Source: Charina bottae (Eukaryota; Chordata; Lepidosauria; Squamata; Charinaidae). From it: a stretch of DNA of 64,000 bases. The notes below the pieces were generated by a model. The model had not been told where the DNA came from. It worked only from the letters and a program-made list of their open reading frames with translations, and did no database searches. Of this stretch, positions 55,928 through 64,000 are shown one piece after another. The stretch is taken from contig JALMGJ010000005.1 in the NCBI GenBank assembly GCA_023362775.1, positions 62,377,463 to 62,441,462 on the forward strand, given 5' to 3'. Within the stretch, counting starts at the first letter, position 1, and every line of letters begins with the position of its first letter. The position numbers and the translations under genes are program-made.

Positions 55928-56130
55928 GTTTGAATCCTGATCTGAATCCAATAGAACATCTATGGAAAGAACTGAAACTCATCGTTGGGAGAAGGAGCCC
56001 ATCAAACCTAAGACAACTGGAGCAATTTGCACAAGAAGACTGGGACTAATTGCCAGTTGAGAAATGGAGAAGTCTTAATCAGAGCTACAGAAAGTGCTTG
56101 ATGGCAGTTATTGCCCCCAAAGGATGTTGC
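55928..56130 (+). mobile_element. Tc1/mariner transposase C-terminal fragment
   Basis: Readable block NPIEHLWKELKLIVGRRSP (with the DD34E glutamate), then NLRQLEQFAQEDWD, a stop, and LPVEKWRSLNQSYRKCLMAV followed by IAPKGC, the normal Tc1 end. N-terminal parts are missing upstream; the hAT MITE lies directly before it. Confidence 0.78.
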
Positions 56131-56927
56131 CCCCTTAACCAACACCTTTATACACATGTGGGCTGGAGAGACAGTTTCCCAGTATGGATGCACACTACAA
56201 GGATCTAAGTTATTTGAAAGTCGCCTGACGCTTAAAACAATATTACAAAGGCATTTAAAAACATTTGCAAATTCTAGCCATTACATTTTAATTGTCTGCT
56301 GTCACTGCAAACATAGCATAGTAGCCCTGAGCTTTCAGAGTTGCTAAATAACTAGTTTTATCTGTGTGCAGATAGTTCCCCCCCCTGAGATTTGACCATA
56401 TGATATAAACCTACAGGCAGCTGAAAATGAAAAGGGCGAGGGACCCTCATGTTAAGTGGTAATTTAGCTTTTCATTAAAATAAACAAAAATGTTGATATT
56501 TGAAGAGTTGAGTTAATTTCTTTTTTAGGACACAGAAGCTTGTGTTAGGGTAATGTCTGTTTGCCACTTCCTCAGGCTCCTTAAACAGCCTTGCTTTAAG
56601 AAAAAAGTCTGCTAAGGTGAAGAATGAATATAGTGGCTCTTACCAAATTAGGTGTCTGAAGCATATGATGCAGCTGCAAATGGAGTACACATTATATGTA
56701 CTAGGACTGTGCAACAGTTGAGGTTCAAGGGAGAAAAGGTGATTTGAAGGTGTACACAAAGCACTGTCAGCACCTCCTTAAACCAGATGTGTCTTTCTGC
56801 CCAATTCTAGGAAGAGATGTTTGTTCTTTAAGGAGCAGTCAGCAGGCGCTACTTGCATGCTCATGTGTGTCCTGAATCACCTGAATATCCTTTTTAAGGC
56901 CTTCATTACTATTCTACCAAGCGCTAG

Positions 56928-57194
56928 TGTCAGCCTTGCAAGATAGTTCAGACAGGAAGCACACCCAGATTAACTAATTCTACTTTATTGTAAGGCTACA
57001 TTAACATAATCTTGCAAGTCTGAAAGTACATTTCTCCCCTGTTGCCTTTACAGCCCAAGAAACTAGGGAGGGTGCTTTCTGAGACGTTTGCCACGCCCAC
57101 ATTACTTTTGTGGGCTAAGCTGCCTCTTATCCAACCATTCCTCTGGCTGTGCTCTTCCCCCTGTCTCCCATGTTCATTCCCACATAGCATAATA
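56928..57194 (-). mobile_element. Solo LTR, copy B
   Basis: A 267-bp unit related throughout to 16,242-16,500, with the perfect 5-bp duplication GCTAG (56,923-56,927 and 57,195-57,199). Minus strand contains ACAATAAAGTAG, a polyadenylation signal placed as in an LTR R region, and ends GGCTGACA. No internal sequence, so a solo LTR made by recombination is likely. Confidence 0.65.
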
Positions 57195-57199
57195 GCTAG

Positions 57200-58735
57200 C
57201 CTACGACATGTTTCTTGACTGCTGGTTCCCTTACTGTTGATAATTCTAAAAGGCAAAAGCTTTCTGCCACTTCAGTATTTTCATATTATTCACATATATG
57301 CCACCATTATTATATATTTATTATTGTTAATTTGTTATGTTTGCTCTGCCTGATTTGAATGGCACTAGTGCTGCTATGATCCTGAGCCTCTTAGATGAAG
57401 ATAGGAATTAGAAATATTTTTCCTTTGATAGCTTATTGACATACAGATGTTGAATGAGGTATAGCCAATAGGGGAAGGAGAAATCCAAAGATTACCAGAA
57501 TTTACGGTATTGACGTATTGCAAGTCTCTGGTTCTGTCCCACATTTCTATCCCTTGTGAATCTGAATTATAAGTAATAGTTTTCACTGTACAAATCTATA
57601 GAGTACATCCAGAAAAGCAGATGATGCTAAAGGTTTGCTTGAAAGTACAAGACATTATGCCTGAAATTGGTGTGGAATTTAATATCTGAGATAAATGTTG
57701 CTTCAAGAAAATTTGTTCTACTGCATCAAAACTTAAGGATGTGCATTGTAAATTTTAGCCACTAGGTGCACATTCTTGTCAGATTCAGCATTTTCAGGAT
57801 TTAAATGTGTGTTCAGATTTCTTGGATTGAAACAAATAGTTTGGAGACATTAATTTTGGCTGGATGTGTGTTTGATTTGTGGAGAGTAAGATCATGAAAG
57901 ATGCATTCAGTCTGCCTGACATTAATTATATTTTGCTTGTCAGTTTTGCCTAAAACAGGAATTGTATGAAGGGCAAAATTAGAGGAAACTGCATGTAAAA
58001 GAAAGAGGATTATACTACAGCAAGGATGCTCTGAAGCATTGATTATGGAATACAGTAGCTCTTTGTTAGAGGTGATTACCAAAGCCAATTTTCTGTTGAG
58101 AAAGCAAATATATTTTTGGTTTTGACTAAATGCCTTTCTTCTCCTCCCCCTCCCCCTCCCCCTCCCCCTCCCTCTCCCTCTCCCCCTCCTCCAATAGTTT
58201 TTTTTTAAGTTTTACTGACAATGCCACTTGTTTAAATGTCTGGTTACATTTCTGAGGGTTAAATGCTATTTGGAAGAAAGCAATGCGAGTTCTTATTTTG
58301 CAACTGGTTGAGAAAACATTAGTGGCACAAACTGCAACTGTTAGCAGAAAGCTAAGCTGTTCTCTCCAACAGTTGGCTTAAATAAAACAGAGAGCCAGAG
58401 GGATTGTTAGGGCAGATTTTTTATCTGTAGTAATTGTTAGAAGGTTTGAGGTCTTGGGCAACTATAAGAATAGATAGATATCCTCTTTTTTGTTTCCCCT
58501 CCACAAAACAAGTCCATTATTTCTCTTGTTGCCATAGTTCTACATAGTATTGAATATTTTACTTATTGCTTTAATAATGAATTTTTGATTTGGTGTGACT
58601 GACAATATGGCTTAGCTCATTGAACTTAAACCAAAATGCTTGAAATTATGCTTAATGAAATATACACTTGTTTTAAAAAAATCAAATGCTTCGAGCAGTT
58701 AGAAGGTCACTGCTGTCCTGCTAATACTTCATGCA
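57200..58735. other. No recognised gene; pyrimidine repeat
   Basis: AT-rich, apparently single-copy DNA. 58,141-58,195 is a (CCCTCC)-type tract, which on the minus strand gives many GGG runs. Confidence 0.55.
58141..58195. repeat. Polypyrimidine tract (CCCCTC)n
   Basis: About 50 bases of almost pure C/T with regular CCC or CCCC blocks. The minus strand could form G-quadruplexes. Confidence 0.9.
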
Positions 58736-58772
58736 GTTCTAGTGAAATGGTCTCTTGTAGGTATATATAGGG

Positions 58773-58808
<36 letters not shown>

Positions 58809-59134
58809 TGAAATGTAGCTATATGTAAGCTGATAGTTACGTTCAACTATATGGAGAACATGTTTGAAAACCACAAGTGTATGAATAATAAAACAGCAAT
58901 GTTTTAGGCACTGGGTACATAATGGAGCTGGTAAATCCCACATTTCCCTTGTTTAATTCCTGCATCTATAAAAAGTCACTTTACATTAATTAGTATTGTG
59001 AGGCCTTTGGAACTGTTATTCATCTGAGGCAGCTGGGATAGAAACCCAATAAAGTAAATTCAGTTGCATTGGAGAGAAGAGCTTATAAAATGTAATATGT
59101 GGTCTGTGTATCAGATAGATAGATAGAGACATGA

Positions 59135-59169
<35 letters not shown>

Positions 59170-59544
59170 TCTGTGTTAGTACAGAATTATGAGTAGTTTC
59201 TTTCCTCTTAAATTATTCTTAACATTTTACATTTCTTATACCCACCTGTGACAGTGCAAACATGAAAGCATGAATTTCTTCCTGAATTTAATGGCCAGTA
59301 AAAAATACATTCTGTGAGTTTATCAGGAGTAAGAATATGCTATACTGATTCTTTATTGATATTTTACAATAAAGTTCTAGTGAAATGGTCTCTTGTAGTT
59401 ATATATAGGTATATATGTGTATGTATGTATGTATGTATGTATGTATGTATGTTGAAATGTAGCTATATGTAAGCTGATAGTTACGTTCAACTATATGGAG
59501 AACTTGTTTGAAAACCACAAGTGTATGAATAATAAAACAGCAAT
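58736..59544. repeat. 165-171 bp direct repeats, 466 bp apart
   Basis: 58,736-58,900 and 59,374-59,544 share almost everything from GTTCTAGTGAAATGGTCTC to AATAAAACAGCAAT. They differ mainly in the length of an internal (GT)n/(ATGT)n microsatellite. The spacer holds a (GATA)/(CTCTGT) microsatellite near 59,113-59,170. Confidence 0.93.
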
Positions 59545-59546
59545 TT

Positions 59547-59580
59547 TGACAGGCCATCATTTACAAATGATGGCCTGTCA
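59547..59580. repeat. Perfect 16-bp palindrome
   Basis: TGACAGGCCATCATTT, two bases, then its exact reverse complement AAATGATGGCCTGTCA. It immediately follows the second direct repeat; the first repeat lacks it. Confidence 0.95.
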
Positions 59581-60293
59581 GTATTACACATGCATTTTAT
59601 TGTGCAGCTGTAACTCATATAATATTTGGCTTGATATTGGCATATCCATTTGCAATTGAATTTGGGAATAATTCACAATGGGTGAACAAACTCTGGTGAT
59701 CACAAAAGTACAATCGTTAGTTTGGCTGTGACTGACTGAAATAAGCCTTTAGCAAGATGTATTCATTTCATGTTCCAATCTTGTCACTTGTGTTTTACAC
59801 CTGCTGTGTTGTCAGCATCATTCAGTGTGGAAAATTATTGGCTTATCATTTGAAACAACAAAAACAACAACAATTTATATTTGGAATTCAGACCAATGAT
59901 GGACTGTTATTTACTGAGACAGAATCTATTAATCATCACTTTAATGGTTTTGATGCTCACTTAGATGAACTTTGTACTTCTGTTAACTGCATAGCAGATT
60001 ATCAATTTCCTGGGATATATTGAAATGGAAGAGATTTCTCAGGAAGATAAAAATAATTTGGCACAACCAGTGATAGTAGAAGAGACCACATAGATGCTGC
60101 AATCTAATACACCAGGGAAAGTCCCCAGATCAGGTGGACTACCAGTTGAATGGTACAGAACTTCTACAGATTTATTGAAAGCCTATTGTCACTCATTTAA
60201 TCTTTATATATTTCTTTTATTGTTTTATGACGTTTATATTACAGTAATGTTAAAACCTGAGAAAGACCCCACAAGATGTGCAAGCTATAGTAT

Positions 60294-60338
60294 AGACAGT
60301 CTCTGAGAATCGGACACGATTGAATGGATAAAAAAAAA
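60294..60338 (+). repeat. SINE tail fragment (BovB-type 3' end)
   Basis: GACAGTCTCTGAGAATCGGA then CACGATTGAATGG and an A run is the same 3' end as in the 23.68-kb SINE. Confidence 0.65.
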
Positions 60339-60379
60339 GAATGTGTATACTGCAAAACGATTCAGTGTCTGCATTAAGA

Positions 60380-60640
60380 GATGTACTGCAAGTTGTGTTT
60401 CTGGGTGTGATTCAAAGCGCTGGTTATCACATATAAAGCCCTACATGGCATAGGACCCAGTTATTTGAAGGGCTGCCTATCTCTCATGGTTTCTGTCTTG
60501 TCAGTACAAGCTGACAGAGTGGGTATGCTCTAGGTTTCCTCAATTAAACAGCATCATCCTTCAGGACCCAGGAAGCATGCCTTCTCTTTCACGGTACCTG
60601 TCTTCTGGAATGAGCTAGTACTAGCTAGGAGGCTACAGAA
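60380..60640 (+). mobile_element. L2 LINE fragment
   Basis: Reads LVITYKALHGIGPSYLKGCL, then RKHAFSFTVPVFWNEL, the L2 C-terminal end, with breaks. Confidence 0.6.
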
Positions 60641-61799
60641 AGTAATATCATCTATAATTTCTCCATCTCAATCTGGATTTATAAAAAATAGACAAGCATA
60701 TGATAATGTCCCTCTGGTAATTAATATTGTGGATATTGCAGCAGAGAAATTGGAATCAGCTATTCTAATTTCACTGGACAATGGAAGATTTTCATACAGT
60801 TAAGATTGAATCTATGAAATGGTTTCTAAGAAGAAATGGATTTCCACCATCTTTTTTTCATTGGATTATAATTGCATTACAATTACATTTCCCCCCCAAA
60901 TATTATGAATGAATTTGTTTCTCAATGTTTCAAGTTATATCATGACATCTGGAAGCATGCCCCTTGTCTTCTTTAATTTTCAGTTTGTTTATTGAACCAT
61001 TGGCTTCTGCTGGACAGTTTCAAGATATTGAGGATATAGTGGCACTTGACCATGACTGTAAATTGTTCTTATATGCCAATTATATTATGGCTATCCTTGA
61101 TAATTATGGAATGTCATTACCAAAGCTTACAGCAATATGGCTTATACTTGGGTTATACTATTGATTGGAACAAATATAGTAGATCCCAACCTGCTGTTGA
61201 GATCTACTATCTCTAGAGATTACTGTAAAATATTAGGGACTCTATAAAATACTTGGCTTTATATTTTTTTTCTCCAAATGTATAATAGTATGTTGAATTA
61301 AACATGTCTGAATGTATAGATGCAATTTCAGTAGATATAACTCAATATCTAAAACTCCAATTACATTTTTAGGGTAAGATTAATGTTACCAAAATGAATA
61401 GTACATTGAGATTAATGTATATTCTAAGAGGGATTCCAAAGTTAATTTTTTATTGGATACTTTACACAAATAAGTTAATGAGAAGATATTTATGGCCGGC
61501 TAAAGCCCCTTCAATATCCTTGGTTACCTTATGAAGGTAGTGACTTCAACCTACCAGATTTTCAACTATATCATTGGGATTTTGATTTAACACCCTTTGG
61601 AACAAGATTTTTTATGATTATTCCCCTCGTGGGTCCCATGTGGAGAGCAAGTATGTTAACTCCTTTGAAATCTTGGCAAGTTTTAGAGTCTAGAACTATA
61701 TACTAGACAGGGATCTTTGTTCCTTGTCTTGAATGCTGCTGGCACATTATAAATAGGCAAGCAGTTTTGACCCCAAATCACATAAGAAATTGATGCTGT

Positions 61800-62390
61800 G
61801 GAATAACCCATACAGCTAGGTCATGATTAGTGTGAGTTCGAATAATGTGATATTTGATTCAGTGTGAATTGTAAATTGATACCAGGTTGCGTTTAAAGCG
61901 AACCAAAGTTCAGTTAATGTGAGGCTAGCATGTGTGCAGTTGAGGCTAGCACATGCACAGTTGCTGTTGGGGTTTTAGATGCTGCCAATCTTCATGTGTG
62001 CAAAATGGAGAAAAGGAAGATTCCATCAGAGGAAAACAGTAATGTGCAAGTGAAGGAGTTCAGTCTCAAGGAATTTAAAGATATTTTTTGAGGTGTAGAA
62101 GTCATGAAGCAAAAAAATTATGGATGATGACCCTAACCTTGATCGAAGCATGCAAATTCACCAAGATGCGGATAAAGCATTCTGCGTCTACCAGCATATG
62201 TATGAAGATTTAAAGAAAGAGAAAACAGTTCAGTCTACGTTTCTAAAATACTTTGAAATACAAGATGTTGTCAGTGTAAACTTACCTTTAGGAATCATAT
62301 TTAGATTCTTTTTGTTTTTATTTTGCTTTCTAAAACTACTCTGACTTTGTTGACAATAAATTTAAAAGTATATTCTTTTTATTGTTTACT
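61800..62390 (+). mobile_element. Tigger/pogo-like transposase end relic
   Basis: The frame at 62,120-62,344 encodes DDDPNLDRSMQIHQDADKAF, then CVYQHMYEDLKKEKTVQSTF and LKYF. The pattern D-P-N-x-x-R-S-M-x-V..K-x-x-x-x-Y..L..EKK..Q..L..F is what I know from Tigger C-termini. Upstream (62,000-62,090) reads MEKRKIPSEENSN with breaks. Element ends are not identified. Confidence 0.5.
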
Positions 62391-62849
62391 GTAATATTTC
62401 ATTAATATACATTTAAAAATTTATGTTCAAAAAATTTCATTGCCTATTTCCATTGAGCTGGAACCAGTTATTATATTTTCCATAGAAATATCACTTCAAA
62501 TAGTGCAAATTCGAAATATGGCCATTTTGTGGGATTCATTATCTGCACTAATCAAAACCTGCTTGTTTTTGAAAACAGCAGGGAAGATGTTTTACCAAGA
62601 TGATTGGGCTAAACAAGGAATCAACCCTTTATATCTGTTGATTTCTAATGGTTATTTTAAAGATGTTGAGAGATTGCATGTTGAATATAATTTACCTGTA
62701 ATATTTGCTTAGTGGTATATACAACTGAAATGTGTACTAATTAAATAATATGGCTCTGATGCTCTAGCAGCCTCCAAAGTATCTGTAATTTTAGGATTCT
62801 TAAGAGACGCAATGATTGAATGGAACCCAACAGTTCAATTTTATAAGGG

Positions 62850-63057
62850 TTAATTAAAAGTAAAATTAAAGTAAATCTCTCTTACTCCCTTTGCCATTAA
62901 TAATAACCAATAATTTACAATATACTGCAAAAAAGAACTTTGATGTATTCTAGGCAGTTTACATTATTTATGTATTTAAGGCATACTTTTGAAAATGCCC
63001 TTTAAGTACATCAAAGGCAAAGCAAAAGTGAATACAGGCTTGGGAAAATTAAGTAAG

Positions 63058-63105
<48 letters not shown>

Positions 63106-63690
63106 AACAAAAGGAACTTCAGCCATTGCTCCAACAACTAATTTTGAAGAAGGTATTTGACTCATGACATATGCATATACCAGTCAAAGCAATTTGAGCT
63201 TTTCTGTCTTAAGATTCCAAGCTTGAAAACCATTTTCCATTTTTGGGATTGAAAAAACAACTTATCCAATTTTGTAAATTTTGTAGTGACTTCATAACAT
63301 ATTCAGCATAGTTTTCTTGACAATAGTATGGAAGTGGGACTTCCGGTGAGAATGTGGCCGACTGAACACCCTGCTCGCGATTCAGCGGGCAGACTTGGCA
63401 GCATGGATTTTTTGGGGGGGGGGGCGAAGAGAAGGGAGAAGAAGAGACTTATCAAGGGGGAGATATTCTTCCCGATTCTGAGAATCCAGACCGTGAACTG
63501 CCAGCTGATGAATACATGTTGGTTATGAAAGAGTTACAACTTGATTTGCAGGAAAAAATGGTCTGTTTACTTTAACTTATGTTTTGAGAACCAAATGGTG
63601 TTTTGGTTTTTTGGGAAATCATCTGTTGGCTTTTTAGGACGGGCAATTGGGTTTTTTTTATTCTTTTATAAAAAAATGTGCATAATATGG
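62850..63690. other. No recognised gene; (GATA)n
   Basis: 63,058-63,103 is a run of about eleven GATA units. A short G/C-rich stretch at 63,330-63,500 contains a run of 11 G at about 63,414 and a 66-residue frame without recognisable motifs. Confidence 0.55.
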
Positions 63691-63800
63691 AGACAAATAA
63701 ATTTATTTATTTAATTTATTTAATTAAATTTATATAACCGCCCATCTCCCCCAATGGGGAACTCTGGGCAGTTTACAATAAAATAGTTAAAACAAAATAT
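63690..63800 (-). repeat. LINE 3' tail, continues beyond window
   Basis: (AAAT)n-like start at 63,697-63,735, then 'aaccgcccatctcccccaat' and 'gaactctgggcagtttaca', the antisense of the L2-type LINE 3' end seen at 12.38 and 24.8 kb. The body is short or unclear. Confidence 0.5.
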
Positions 63801-64000
63801 GAAACATATATAAAACATATATAAATGTTTTAGTTTACTTTGAGGTCGGTTAAGAAATTAAGAATAAGTATGTGGACTGATTTCAAGGCTGTATGATCTT
63901 ATTTTTTATTATGATTTAAAGTCTGTTTGATTTTTTAATGTTTAATGGGGGTAAGATTACTATAATATTATTAAGTATAAAAGTAAGAATATGTATGTGG

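Larger units (their letters stand above)
59750..62740 (+). mobile_element. Old L1 ORF2 relic, invaded
   Basis: L1 blocks in order: GKLLAYHLKQQKQQQFIF and INHHFNGF (linker after the endonuclease), SNTPGKVPRSGGLPVEWYRT (60,100-60,165), LKPEKDPTRCASY, SQSGFIKNRQAYDNVP (60,665-60,715), GKINVTKMNSTLRLMYI (61,370-61,430), and YQDDWAKQGINPLYLL near 62,590. Interrupted by a SINE tail (60,294-60,338), an L2 fragment (60,380-60,640) and a Tigger-like relic (about 61,800-62,390). Very eroded. Confidence 0.65.

Overview
This is vertebrate, intron-rich, repeat-laden DNA, almost certainly from a squamate reptile. The evidence is the mix of repeats: Sauria-type tRNA SINEs (three copies), a BovB fragment very close to the ruminant/squamate BovB, CR1 with its typical 3' octamer-like end, several L2 copies, RTE and R4-like LINEs, L1 relics, a chromodomain Ty3/gypsy pol, Tc1/mariner, and many small hAT elements. 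There is no operon, tRNA, rRNA or CRISPR structure. Almost all long open frames are retroelement remnants or chance frames.

The only host gene I recognise is DOCK1. Its first coding exon (start codon, 15 residues MTRWIPTKREEKYGV plus one base, then a GT donor) sits in a CpG island at about 26.44-27.29 kb on the + strand. A second copy, about 99% alike over the exon and its flanks, lies inverted at about 18.55-19.27 kb on the - strand. The two starts point away from each other and are separated by about 8 kb. If the right copy is the gene, everything from 26,923 to the window end is DOCK1 intron 1. If the left copy is the gene, the intron runs from 18,818 to the window start. No DOCK1 exon 2 was seen.

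Layout. 0-18.5 kb is a nest of elements: Tc1 pieces at both sides, a SINE split by BovB, R4-like and RTE LINE fragments, and a 5'-truncated APE/RT/zinc-finger LINE (5.92-11.24 kb). That LINE was itself hit twice, once by a 117-bp hammerhead-ribozyme Penelope-like fragment (12-bp target duplication) and once by a 2.1-kb L1-type insert (18-bp duplication). 18.5-27.3 kb holds the inverted DOCK1 arms; the spacer carries L2 copies, SINEs and a pogo-like element containing a Penelope-like insert made of two inverted hammerhead units (13-bp duplication). 27-45 kb has long stretches of apparently single-copy intronic sequence, a Helitron candidate, a CR1 copy pierced by three hAT elements, pogo-type MITEs and a 1.6-kb Tc1 element with 205-bp terminal repeats. 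45-56 kb has a gypsy pol interrupted by a hAT MITE, an L2, Sauria SINEs and more hAT elements. 56-64 kb has a solo LTR, a local direct duplication, a perfect palindrome and an old L1 invaded by SINE, L2 and Tigger-like pieces.

The most unusual signals are the inverted DOCK1 first-exon/CpG-island duplication, the Penelope-like inserts with hammerhead cores, a Sauria SINE flanked by 64-bp direct repeats, and a hAT MITE family whose four complete copies all keep perfect 8-bp target duplications.
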